From positions 310,001 to 374,000 of the forward strand of contig CANTFK010000987.1 of NCBI GenBank assembly GCA_947646735.1: a stretch of 64,000 nt of DNA, read 5' to 3'. Position 1 is the stretch's first letter, and the number at the start of each line of letters is the position of its first letter. This DNA is from Peronospora farinosa. Taxonomy: Eukaryota; Oomycota; Peronosporomycetes; Peronosporales; Peronosporaceae. The translations under genes were made by a program, and so were the position numbers. Below, piece by piece: positions 12,025 through 21,617 of this stretch. A model generated the notes under the pieces. That model was not told where the DNA came from. It did no database searches and saw nothing but the letters and a program-made list of their open reading frames with translations.

Positions 12025-13170
12025 AGTGAAGATCGGGTTTGTCCTCCTAAAGCCAAGATTTGGGTGAGGCGCGATCCGAAGTGGGTACCTACAGTAACTA
12101 CGGGACCAGGTCAGATCAAGTATCTACAGCTGACTAATATCGGCGATCAAGAAGTGACTTTAAGTCATGGATCGCCATTAGGTTGGTGGATGGTTGCTGA
12201 TATGATACCTCGGTCCCCAGGATATGTCTCGGTGGGATCGCGTCGGTATAACGAATGGCAGACATTAGCGCTCGAAGCGACAACGGATCGAGAAGAAGAA
12301 CTACTGGAGGAATATACCGGACCGCTAGTGGACCATCCTTCGTACCCTACGCCGAAGAGGATCTTAACACGCTCAAAAAAGGAAGCAGAAGAAAGGACTA
12401 CGGAAACAGTGAAACCCACGACACGATCCAATGATGAATGCGATGCGATAAGAGGAATCGGTGGCAACAATGTAGAAGATCGGGTGATCGAAGATGAAAG
12501 CGAGCAAGTAGCGCAATCTCCATGGGTAATCAATGCGATCAGAGGGATGTCAAATGTCGATCACGTGAAAGGGCCGTGGGGTGAAGATAATCACACTCAC
12601 AATAACTATACACCGAAATGTATGGAGCGCGATCCGACAATTGAGGACTGCGATCTGGCTGATCTGGCAATCAATGACCGCGATCTGGCCGATCTGGTAA
12701 TTAATAACCGCGATCTGGCCGATCTGGATCGCGATGACCGCGATCTGGCCGATATGGTAATTAATAACCGCGATCTGGCCGATCTGGATCGCGATAACCC
12801 CGATCCGACAATTGAGGACTGCGATCTGGCTGATCTGGATCGCGATGACCGCGATCTGGCCGATATGGTAATTAATAACCGCGATCTGGCCGATCTGGAT
12901 CGCGATCTGCGAGAACAAGAGCAAGCTAGTGATACGACGATTATCAACGACGAATTTATTCTAGCCGGAGGAAGTGTAAAGATGAAGCCTGAAGACTCGA
13001 TGTATTGTCATGAGAGTGGTGAATTGTATGCCGAAGATGTGGATCAGCATATGGCTGTCTTGCCTGAGATTGTGTCATCCACCGAAGAAGTTACGATTGA
13101 TGATATCCAAGTGGGCGATCCGGGAGTTGTTTTAACCAAGGACCAAGAAAGTCTACGGCAATTAATTTAG
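12025..13170 (+). pseudogene. Gy-G pol linker region with Asp/Leu-rich repeats
   Basis: Follows protease and precedes RT in the same frame as RT, ending at a TAG (13168-13170) in RQLI-stop-ANRHLLIGKGNALPP, probably an original Trp codon. The start resembles the post-protease segment of Gypsy pol (GQIKYLQLTNIGDQEVTLSHGSPL). The middle is a tandem peptide repeat (RDLADLVINN, RDLADLDRDD) coded by GCGATCTGG units. No enzyme domain is visible; it is a spacer of unknown role. Confidence 0.6.
12640..12912 (+). repeat. Coding tandem repeat, CGCGATCTGGCCGATCTGG type
   Basis: About eight imperfect units coding RDLADL(V/A)INN or RDLADLDRDD. The core GCGATCTGG followed by GTAATTAATAA resembles the 27-bp LTR repeat (GCGATCTGGTACTAATTA). 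Confidence 0.8.
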
Positions 13171-13230
13171 GCGAACCGACACTTACTCATTGGCAAAGGA
13201 AACGCGCTTCCTCCTGCAGCTCGAGGAGCA

Positions 13231-16200
13231 GTGTGTGATATCGATGTTGGTGGAGCACACCCGATCGCACAACGAGTACGACCGGTCGCTCCCAAATTTC
13301 GCGAGAAGTTAGCTGACCTAATCAAAGGATTATTATCAGCCAGGATTATCCAGCCGTCGACATCACCATGGGCTTCGCCGATTGTGGTAATCATAAAAAA
13401 GAATGGTGTCGACATCCGGTTATGTATTGACTATCGGCGGGTGAATCAACTCACGAGATTGATGGTGTATCCTATGCCTCTGATTAGCGAATTATTGCAA
13501 GATATGGATAAAGCTATGTGGTATTGTTCGTTGGATATGGCCAGTGGATTTTGGGTCGTGGAAATGACCGAGCGAGCAAGGATGATTTCTGCTTTTATCA
13601 CGCCGTCAGGCCTGTTCGAGTGGTTACAAATGCCGTTTGGGCTAAAAAACGCTCCGCAGATTTACCAACGTCTAATTGATAATGCACTGTATGGATACCT
13701 CAAGATCGGTACGAATCCAAACGCAATTGCCACAGGATCACTCGACTCCGCTGATACGGTAACGGGATCGCCAAAGCTGGTTGATGTATTCACAGAAGGC
13801 GAACCGGATACTAGCCAGAAGCCATCTGTGCTTGGCCGAAGGTCATATATTGATGACATACTAATTCCAGCAACATCGTGGGCCTCCTTATATGATAAGG
13901 TAAAGCGATTGTTAGAAGTATGCAACGAATGGAATTTGTCGATCAGTCTCGCTAAAAGATTTTGGGGACGACGTAAGGTGGAATACCTGGGTCATCAAGT
14001 CTCACTGGCAGGAATCGAAGCTAATCCAAAGGATTTGGGATCGCTGGTAAATATTCCGTTCCCAAAAACGTTGCGATCGATGCAATCGTTTCTGGGAAGC
14101 TTGAATTACTATAGTCGATTTGTCGAAGACTTTGCGATTTATGCGTCAGTGCTATATGAATTAAGGGAAGCAGATTTCCATGAAATCCGCTGTTCTGACA
14201 AGATGAATGCATTGGATTCGACTGTCGCAACCAGGAATGATTCAGATCAAAAGTTCGATATTGGGGACGATCCAGATCCAGAAGGACGGACTCGATGGGA
14301 AAAAGCGATGATCGCATTTACCATGTTGAAAGCCAAGATCGCTAATACCCCGATCCTCAGACACTTCGATCCAGATCGGCCTCCGGTAATTGTCGTATAT
14401 GCGAGTAAATGGGCCGTTTCAGCAGCTTTATTGCAGGAGTATGATGGTATATATTGGCCAGTTACTTTTACAAGCCGAACGCTGAAGCCTAATGAAATCA
14501 ATTACGGAATGGTCGAGAAGGAGATACTAGCATTACTTCGGATTTTGGATATATGTTATTGCATGCTAGTCTCGCGAGAGATTAAAGTTCTTACGCGTTT
14601 CTCGACGATGGCCTGGTTGGTGCAATCCTTCGGTCTCAATGGCAGGCTAGGTAGGTGGGCCGCATTATTATCGACTTGGACTTTGGAGATCAAGAAATGT
14701 GAAAAGGGCGAAGATGAAATGCTTGGTGCCCTGGCTGCAAGTGTGACTCCCCGTGAAGAAGTCGACGAAGTGTTGATTGCGATCGCTCCCCGGAAACAGC
14801 CAAGGCAAACTCTAAGTATGCCACCGCCTACGGTGGAAGAAGATGAAAGTCTCTTGGTTGTCAGTTTCGATGGATCGGCACGAACCAAGAGAAAGGGTGG
14901 ATCATACAGTGCGATAATATGGAAACTTCCTGAGTGGACTATTGTGGCTGCTGCATCGGAATATGCAACGGACTTAACAGTGAACGAAGCCGAATATCGG
15001 GGTTTACTATTAGGCTTTGATCTGTTGGATAATCAAACTAGGGGACGCGTTATTATTTGTGGCGACTCCAACCTAGTGATTCGACAGATGCGGGGTGAAA
15101 TCGATTGCAAGGCTCCTGGACTGCAGTTGTTGCGACAGAAAGCAATGGAGAAGCTTCGATCATGGCCGATCCATGAGTTCTTACACATGAAACGCGACTG
15201 GAATCAAAGTGCAGATCGACTGGCGAGTACTGCTTTACAGAAGGAACAAGGTGTGGTCATCACTTCGGAAGGAGATCGCCAAGATCTCATTACTCTTAAT
15301 AGACTGGATGAGTTGTTGAAGTCGAAGCAGACCGAATCGGTGGTTAAAGTGGCTGCGATTACCAGAGCAACCCGGAGAAGACGTCAACCACCCGAGATCT
15401 TGCAAGAAGAATTTGTGCAGCAAATGCGAAGTGAACGTATACGACAAGCTCAAGATGAGGAATGTTGGATCGCTAACCTAAAGATTTTTCTGATTGGTGA
15501 TATAACGAATCTCAGTATGGAAGAAGCGAAGTCATGCGCCAAGATTGCAAGTGATTATGAGGTGGATGAAAGCGATATTCTATATTTTTGCCCGGGAGCT
15601 GTGAAAAATTCGGACGATCTCGATGGAATTGCTCGTTTGGTGGTGCCAGAAACTCTTCAGCAAGATTTTCTACACCACTACCATGCCAGTTTGGAAGGAG
15701 GGCACCAGGAAATCGGTAGGACGTATCAACGGATCCGATCTCGTTTTCATTGGAGAGGCCTGTATCGCAGTGTACAACGATATGTGAGCGAATGCACTGA
15801 CTGCGAGACTGGAGAAGGACGTCCTGTTATTAATGTAGAGTCTCCGGGAAATTTACAAGCTACTTATCCGTTCCAGATTATTGCCATGGATCATATTCCG
15901 TCGCTGCCTAGATCTTTCAAAGGCAACACTGAATTATTGATCTGGGTCGATCTCTTTTCGGGCTATGTGGTTGCCAAGGCGAGCAAATCTAGAACAGCTC
16001 AGACGATCGCCGAGAATTACGAGGAGTGCATCTTTCGACGATTCGGTGCGATTGAAGCGATACGGCACGATCGGGAACCTGGATTTATGTCGGATTTTTT
16101 TCGTGCGTTCAATCGACTTATTGGGCAAAAGCAAAGGGCAACGATGGCATATCGCTCTCAAGCGAATGGAACTGCGGAACGTATTGTGCAAACTCTGACT

Positions 16201-17055
16201 CGTGCATTAAAGATGTATGTCTCTGACGTTAATCAACAAGACTGGGATGAGTATGCCGAACGTCTAACTTTCGCAATCAATACCGCTCAAGATCGGGTGC
16301 GCGGCGAAACGCCATTTTTCTTGATTCATGGTTGGGACCCGAGATCTACGTTGGAAGCTACGTTACCATTAGGAAGTACTAGGCGTCGAGATAGCTATCC
16401 ACGTAGGTGGCGATATCATATGCAGCGGCATTATCAGCGGGCGAGAGAAGCAGTAAATGAGAGACTCAGGACTGCGATCCAAACACGTGCTGATCGCCAC
16501 AATGAAGATCTCAAGCCTCACGAAATTGAGCCGGGGGCGCAAGTCTGGTTATATTTGGATCGTGTGAAAGAAGGGTACGCTCGAAAGCTAGCACATATGT
16601 GGCATGGACCTTTTCGAGTAAAAGAAATGTGTGGAGATCACGCTGTCCGACTGGAGATTGCTGGTACGCCATATCGATTATTTCCCGTCGTACATATATC
16701 CAAGTTGAAGAAAGTGAAGACGTTCCCTGATCGTCCAAAAAATTTGCTGACGATCGAGGAAGAATATCGATTCGATTTTGATGAAGCGCTTTTGCCAGAA
16801 GACAGTTTTGAAGGTAATCTGGGAGACGATGAATTCGAAGTGGAAAAGATTGTAAATGTACGATCTGATAGAAAGACACTTTTTGGACGAGTACATAGAC
16901 AGTTTAAAGTCTACTGGAAAGGTCATGCTAAACCATCCTGGGTGGATGAAGCCGACTTAAATTGTGGTGCCTTATTGCGAGATTTTGAACGTGGCAAGAT
17001 TAGCCGGAATCGTTTTGAAGTGATGCAATCACATGAAGAGGGATCTGGTGGCTAA
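13231..17055 (+). CDS. Gy-G pol: RT, two RNase H domains, integrase, chromodomain
   Basis: A 1274-residue open frame without internal stop (upstream TAG at 13168). RT spans about residues 20-250 with SPWASPIVVIIKKNG, LDMASGFW, MPFGLKNAPQIYQR and the catalytic YIDD. A Gypsy-type RNase H follows but its first Asp is lost (VVYASKWAVSAALL) and the TDH motif is absent. A second RNase H is complete (VSFDGSARTKRKGG, EAEYRGLLLGFDLL, CGDSNLVIRQM, NQSADRLA), giving D-E-D-D. Integrase has an HHCC finger (HHYHASLEGGHQ, CTDCETGEG) and DDE residues in AMDHIP, RHDREPGF and NGTAERIVQ. The C-terminus (VYWKGHAKPSWVDEADL) is a chromodomain-like fold. It would reverse-transcribe and integrate the element. Confidence 0.9.
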   Translation: MCDIDVGGAHPIAQRVRPVAPKFREKLADLIKGLLSARIIQPSTSPWASPIVVIIKKNGVDIRLCIDYRRVNQLTRLMVYPMPLISELLQDMDKAMWYCSLDMASGFWVVEMTERARMISAFITPSGLFEWLQMPFGLKNAPQIYQRLIDNALYGYLKIGTNPNAIATGSLDSADTVTGSPKLVDVFTEGEPDTSQKPSVLGRRSYIDDILIPATSWASLYDKVKRLLEVCNEWNLSISLAKRFWGRRKVEYLGHQVSLAGIEANPKDLGSLVNIPFPKTLRSMQSFLGSLNYYSRFVEDFAIYASVLYELREADFHEIRCSDKMNALDSTVATRNDSDQKFDIGDDPDPEGRTRWEKAMIAFTMLKAKIANTPILRHFDPDRPPVIVVYASKWAVSAALLQEYDGIYWPVTFTSRTLKPNEINYGMVEKEILALLRILDICYCMLVSREIKVLTRFSTMAWLVQSFGLNGRLGRWAALLSTWTLEIKKCEKGEDEMLGALAASVTPREEVDEVLIAIAPRKQPRQTLSMPPPTVEEDESLLVVSFDGSARTKRKGGSYSAIIWKLPEWTIVAAASEYATDLTVNEAEYRGLLLGFDLLDNQTRGRVIICGDSNLVIRQMRGEIDCKAPGLQLLRQKAMEKLRSWPIHEFLHMKRDWNQSADRLASTALQKEQGVVITSEGDRQDLITLNRLDELLKSKQTESVVKVAAITRATRRRRQPPEILQEEFVQQMRSERIRQAQDEECWIANLKIFLIGDITNLSMEEAKSCAKIASDYEVDESDILYFCPGAVKNSDDLDGIARLVVPETLQQDFLHHYHASLEGGHQEIGRTYQRIRSRFHWRGLYRSVQRYVSECTDCETGEGRPVINVESPGNLQATYPFQIIAMDHIPSLPRSFKGNTELLIWVDLFSGYVVAKASKSRTAQTIAENYEECIFRRFGAIEAIRHDREPGFMSDFFRAFNRLIGQKQRATMAYRSQANGTAERIVQTLTRALKMYVSDVNQQDWDEYAERLTFAINTAQDRVRGETPFFLIHGWDPRSTLEATLPLGSTRRRDSYPRRWRYHMQRHYQRAREAVNERLRTAIQTRADRHNEDLKPHEIEPGAQVWLYLDRVKEGYARKLAHMWHGPFRVKEMCGDHAVRLEIAGTPYRLFPVVHISKLKKVKTFPDRPKNLLTIEEEYRFDFDEALLPEDSFEGNLGDDEFEVEKIVNVRSDRKTLFGRVHRQFKVYWKGHAKPSWVDEADLNCGALLRDFERGKISRNRFEVMQSHEEGSGG

Positions 17056-17507
17056 CGAAGATCGAGTGTTGGGGATGGTATAATATGCAAGAAGGTTGCA
17101 TAGGATGGTGGAAAGGAAATTTGTGTGTAATGAGTATGGCGATCGAAGGTCTGGAAGACGAGATCGCGGCTAAAGAAGCCCAACAAAAGAAGACAATTTT
17201 AACGAAAAGGAGGAACAAAATGGAATTGTATTGAACGATCAAGAAGTGTTATCAGATCCCGACTGCTGTTTGGGAAAGAATTTACTGGATAAACGGGCGA
17301 GGGATGAACCGGGGTGATCCGCGATTGAGGACCGATATTGGTTCCGCCAAGGCTCCGCAGAATCCAATAACGACAGTGCAGTAATCAGGTTGGGAATGTT
17401 TTTCTGCTTTCAATCCAAACCAGGATACCATGGTTGCACTTCTGCGTACACTGGAAAGTGGAGGAAGTATGGATCTAACAAAATATCCAGATCACAGTGT
17501 CCTTCGA
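17056..17507. other. Gy-G spacer between pol and antisense ORF
   Basis: About 450 bp with no supported ORF. It separates the stop of pol from the stop of the convergent antisense ORF, where both transcripts would have to terminate. Confidence 0.5.
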
Positions 17508-19754
17508 TCATCCCTTGGAGAATAACGCGAAGAATAGTCTTCCAGCGGGGTCCAGATCTCGACCGACGCTGCTTGCGTTGCTGACAAAATTGCGCCAGCT
17601 CTGGATACTCCTTCCGAAGTTCGCGCGGGAGATATACAGGAAGTGGGTTGCCTCCCACAAGGCTTGCCTATGGCGATCTTCATATTCCAGGTAAATGTCC
17701 GCCAGATCTTGGAACCAACCGGTCAGCGGGAAAGAGATGGGAGCAATCGGCCGACGAGTGACGTTCCACGGTTTCTGATCGTAAAGCGCAGTAACTTGTG
17801 CCGGGGTGATCAGTCGGGGAATCCACTCAGAATCAAGAAGAGATTTGGTATTGGCTTGAGGGGTGAAGATATACCCTCTCGGTCGGGACAAGTGTCGATA
17901 GAAGAACTCCACTCCCAATTCGGCAACACTGGTCAGACTGACCCGTCGGGCGGACCATGGAGCGACCTGAGTTGACGATCGGGGCTTTCGCTCACGATAT
18001 CCTGGGATCCACACATCACGTGATTTTTGGAGATCAGGCAGGTCGGCGTATTGAGCGGGAGTGAGCAACTGGTTTATATCTTCACGGATGTCACTGGAAA
18101 CGCTAATCTTCCCGTCCGAGTCGCTAGAAGGTTCGCCAAAAAGGTCGACCTTAGAAATCTTGGTCGTAAGGCTAGGGGGCGTAGCAGGACTCGAGACTGG
18201 TGATTTTTTGGAGGGTGGGCTACCATTGTGAATTATGATAGGGGACTGAGACGATCCGGTGTTGCCAGAGAGTTTCGTCGTGGTGTTGCGACGCCTCGTG
18301 GTGGAACGCGATCCGGATAGAGCAGCAAGTGTAGCGTCCTCGAGATCGGAAGACCAGCCGTCATACTCAGAGTCAGGCGAAGGCGAGGGACACTTTTTGC
18401 GTTTCTTTTTAGCTTTCGACGAAACATTGGGTCGCGTTGTAATAACGGATCGCACCGACTTGGCAGACCGTTCTGAGTTACCAGATTGCGTTAAATTACC
18501 AGATCGCGGCGGAGTACCAGATCGCGGGGAAATACTAGATCGCGCTGAAGTGCCAGATCGCGCTGAAGTACCAGATCGCGCCGGAGTGCCAGATCGCGTT
18601 AAGTTACCAGATCGCGGTGGAGTACCAGATCGCGCCGAAGTACCAGATCGCGCCAAAGTATTAGACTGTGCCGAAGTACCGGATTGTGCCGGAATTTCAG
18701 ATCGCGTCGAAGTCCCAGATCGCGCTGGAATGCCAGATCCCTCCGAGGTCGCAGATTGAGCAGAAGTACCGAAAGCGCTGCGGGGACGTTTACAGGGGAC
18801 GTCCAGAGTCGGTGAAGATGACGCACGTTTGCTGTTGGGTGACGTGGGATTGGAAAGCGCGAGAAGGCTAGTCGAAGAAGGAAGTAAGCCCGTAGCCAAT
18901 TCTGCCAGATGCGAACGAAGTAAATCTCGATCCTGGATGGCCAGATCGCGCTCTGCCTCTCGATCTGCAACTTCGGTACGAAGTCGATCCAAAGCTGCGT
19001 CGTTCCGAATACTCGTACTCAGGAGGCGATCATGATCAAGCTCGAGCGCGCTCAGTGTCTCTTGCAGTTGTTTCGCGGCTTGCTGGGCCTGAGAACGAGC
19101 TTTCTTGTACTTGGATGCCTTGCTTTTCATGCGTCGAAAGTCAGCGGCCAAAGCACTGTCTGCTGTATTACGCTGTGCAAGGATGGAGTCCAGTTGCTGT
19201 TGGAGGGACGCGATCTGCTGCCGGAATTTTCCTTCCAGAGTTCGCTGAAGATTGGCCGCCTCACGGCGGAATTTATCCTGCAGGCGATGTTTCTCTGCAT
19301 TGGCTCGAAACAAGGCATTCTTCAGATCGGCGATCTCCTGAGACTGATCCGTTAGCTGGTTCAGTTCTTCGTCGAGACCTTCGGCCATGTGGAGAGCGGC
19401 ATCAAGTTGTTGACGCAACTCTTCATCTCGACGCAAGACGAATGTGCACAGTCGAGGCACCAACTCGTGATACGAGTTGAGTTCCGTCTCCAGCTGATTT
19501 CCACGAAATTCCTGCTCCTGCAAGGCATTTTCCATGGAGTGATAGCTTTCCACGATGGTATCCTGGGCTTCCAGGCGGTCATACAATGAAGAAACCAACG
19601 AGATCGCGTTCTGACGATCTGCAACGGGAGGAAGGATTATCCGGGTAGACGGGAGCAAGATACGCGATCCGGTAGAAGAATTCATCGTTGGATCGCGCGA
19701 AACGAGCACACCAGTTTGGGGGTGGCGATCGTTTTCGGGTGTAGATCTGGCCAT
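17508..19754 (-). CDS. Gy-G antisense ORF: coiled-coil/RS-repeat protein
   Basis: An unbroken 748-codon frame on the strand opposite to pol, starting at ATG 19754 (MARSTPENDRHPQTG), 85 nt inside the 3' LTR boundary. The frame stays open further into the LTR. Roughly residues 70-300 are a Glu/Gln/Leu-rich coiled coil (LEAQDTIVESYHSMENAL, FRRMKSKASKYKKARSQA). Residues about 340-440 are a tandem SGTPARSGTSAR-like repeat, then a Ser-rich acidic and basic linker (KAKKKRKKCPSPSPDSEYD). The last 200 residues look globular (WIPRLITPAQVTALYDQKPW, FPLTGWFQDLADIYLEYEDR). I recognise no family. Such length without stops, low-complexity but structured composition, and counterparts in Gy-I and Gy-H argue it is a real gene of the element. 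Confidence 0.7.
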   Translation of the reverse strand: MARSTPENDRHPQTGVLVSRDPTMNSSTGSRILLPSTRIILPPVADRQNAISLVSSLYDRLEAQDTIVESYHSMENALQEQEFRGNQLETELNSYHELVPRLCTFVLRRDEELRQQLDAALHMAEGLDEELNQLTDQSQEIADLKNALFRANAEKHRLQDKFRREAANLQRTLEGKFRQQIASLQQQLDSILAQRNTADSALAADFRRMKSKASKYKKARSQAQQAAKQLQETLSALELDHDRLLSTSIRNDAALDRLRTEVADREAERDLAIQDRDLLRSHLAELATGLLPSSTSLLALSNPTSPNSKRASSSPTLDVPCKRPRSAFGTSAQSATSEGSGIPARSGTSTRSEIPAQSGTSAQSNTLARSGTSARSGTPPRSGNLTRSGTPARSGTSARSGTSARSSISPRSGTPPRSGNLTQSGNSERSAKSVRSVITTRPNVSSKAKKKRKKCPSPSPDSEYDGWSSDLEDATLAALSGSRSTTRRRNTTTKLSGNTGSSQSPIIIHNGSPPSKKSPVSSPATPPSLTTKISKVDLFGEPSSDSDGKISVSSDIREDINQLLTPAQYADLPDLQKSRDVWIPGYRERKPRSSTQVAPWSARRVSLTSVAELGVEFFYRHLSRPRGYIFTPQANTKSLLDSEWIPRLITPAQVTALYDQKPWNVTRRPIAPISFPLTGWFQDLADIYLEYEDRHRQALWEATHFLYISRANFGRSIQSWRNFVSNASSVGRDLDPAGRLFFALFSKG
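18480..18760 (-). repeat. 18-bp tandem repeat TACCAGATCGCG in antisense ORF
   Basis: About fifteen imperfect units with core CCAGATCGCG (minus strand CGCGATCTGG) spaced 18 bp, coding the SGTPARSGTSAR-like peptide repeat. The core is the same string as in the LTR and linker repeats of the element. Confidence 0.8.
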
Positions 19755-19839
19755 AAGGGACGAAGTGACGAGAAGAGTGAAGCGAGACAGTGCACAGTTA
19801 GGCCAACACTGTATGTGGGCTATCGGTGCAGGGGACGAT

Positions 19840-21087
19840 TGTGGCGAAGTGAAAGAGTGAATTTCGCCAAGTGTGATCGCATATTTTCGGTTAAGTCCGA
19901 AATGGCCAATATTAATGAGTCGCGATCTCGTGACCAATATTGATGAGTCGCGATCTCGCAGAAAGGTTTCAAGACGATGTCAAATAGGATGGAAAACAGT
20001 GAATGGAGTAGTTTGCGCTTCTATGTGGGGTCAAATATGGCCTAGAAACTACGCTATTGCGATCTCCAGTATTTCCGATGGCGATCCGCGTGAACGCGGT
20101 CGCTAAGGAGGAAGATGGGTACATCCAAGCATGTGGAGGACGGTCTGGTGTGGATCACGTCGCTATGGAGGACTGGAATGGTGGATATGAAATGTCACAT
20201 TGATGAACTATCTCACATGACCTGAGAAACGGTGAAGAAGACAAGTCGTGATCCGGCGGATCGCGATCCGAAATTAATTATTTAGTATCTGGTATTAATT
20301 AATTAGTACCGCGATCTGGTACTAATTATTTAGTACCGCGATCTGGTACTAATTATTTAGTACCGCGATCTGGTACTAAAATGGTATTATATCCGAGTGA
20401 GGTAGCGATCCAGATCGCGGCTATATTGGAGTGGACCACATTCCGAGATCTGATTTTTTCCGAAAGGGCGATACGTGGCAACAGATCCTGAGCTACAGAT
20501 AGTCAAGATCATAGGTTTTGGTATTTGATTGGTTAACATTAACAGAGTTCAATTTGCTTCTAAGTACACGTGTCGACTTCTCTTCCGGGCTGGATTCTTT
20601 GGCCTCCCGACGTCTCAAGGAGTCTACGTACTACGCAAGTCATATCCCTGGATTGTTTGGCCAGGGATTGCAAGAATTTTCAACAAAACAAATCAAGCTG
20701 CGATTGGACGCAGAGGACTAAGAAGTCCAGATACAAGATCGCGAGACGGCTCAAGTGGTCAGAAGGCAAGCGGATCAAGTATCTACATTTTTTGGACAAG
20801 GCGATCTCAAGGGAGATCAGGGCGACTCAAATAGAGCACCTTAAGAACAACTGCGATCGTGTAAGGAATTCCACTCGATCGCCCCCCCCCCACCTATCCC
20901 TAACACAATCAAGTTCAACATCGACTCAAGTCTACCGAGAAGAGAGCAACCCGCCCTACCGACGGGTACACAAGGTGAGGAAGGCTATACACACGGAATC
21001 GGGGTACCCCCTCCGTTAGTCGGTCGTCCGGGCGCCAGTGGAGAGTTGGGATCGCATCAGCAATCTTGCGAATCCCACTCCACCACA
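19840..21087 (+). repeat. Gy-G 3' LTR with 367-bp terminal extension
   Basis: 19840-20720 matches the 5' LTR. 20721-21087 has no counterpart there; it begins GATC-rich and ends in a segment (ACGGGTACACAAGGTGAG, GGGGTACCCCCTCCG, CCCACTCCACCACA) homologous to the 3' ends of the LTR-X copies. The end CCACA, paired with the start TGTGG, and the CTAA duplication directly after it indicate that the extension is part of the inserted LTR. The purine tract GCAGGGGACGA precedes 19840. Confidence 0.7.
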
Positions 21088-21617
21088 CTAATGCTGATGC
21101 ATTTCCATCATTAGCGATCTTTAAGACAAAGATTCGCGCCATGTATCAGCCGCCTAACAACGAAGTGTTGCTTATGGCGCGCTTCTTTGATGCACGACAG
21201 GCGAAACGCTCTCTGCAAGAATTTGCTCAGGAGTTGCGTTCGCTGTCGGCGTCCATCAATGGGGAACCGATACCAGAGCGTATCAAGGTGTACACGTTCA
21301 TGAATGGACTACGGCGCGGACCATCGCGTCAAGCCTTTTCATGGAATGTGTCAAAGACGATGGAAGAGGCAATTGACATTGCCTTAGTTTAGAAGCAATC
21401 CTACAACAGTACCTCGGCGACAGCCTATTACAGTCCGTCGACCGATAAGTCGGATGCTACTCCAATGATGTTAGGCAATGCAGATGTTATCTGCTACAAG
21501 TGCGGCAAGCGAACCCATACGATGGCTCGCTGCTATGTCCAACTTGCTGCTGGTGCTAAGACACCCAGCAGGAAGGCTCCCTACCCGAAGGGAGGTGCGA
21601 AAAACCAGCGTGCATGA
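21088..21617 (+). pseudogene. Gy-H copy 1 gag, 3' part, with zinc knuckle
   Basis: Resumes the gag interrupted at 8394: DAFPSLAIFKTKIRAMYQPP, FAQELRSLSASINGEPIPER, an in-frame TAG at about 21390 (ALV-stop-KQSYNS, also in copy 2), a CCHC knuckle (CYKCGKRTHTMARC), and the gag terminator TGA 21615-21617 in the context GCA-TGA-C. Protease-pol continues in the +1 frame. Confidence 0.75.

Larger units (their letters stand above)
8395..21087 (+). mobile_element. Gy-G: GATC-rich Ty3/Gypsy element inserted in Gy-H gag
   Basis: The insert starts TGTGGCGAAG, ends CTCCACCACA and is flanked by CTAA on both sides (8391-8394 and 21088-21091). The uninterrupted sequence in copy 2 at about 40420 has CTAA once. 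It holds LTR, gag, zinc knuckle-protease, a linker ORF with repeats, RT-RNase H-RNase H-integrase-chromodomain, a large antisense ORF, and a 3' LTR preceded by the purine tract GCAGGGGACGA. GCGATC and GATC strings are unusually frequent in the coding and LTR parts. Damage includes an in-frame TGA in gag, DYGA in place of D(S/T)GA in protease, a frameshift near 12015 and a TAG at 13168. Confidence 0.85.

Noticed and set aside
12165..12947. Minus-strand ORFs opposite the Gy-G linker repeats
   Set aside because: Repeat shadows (SARSRSSRSR, IGQIAVI) of the RDLADL coding repeat.
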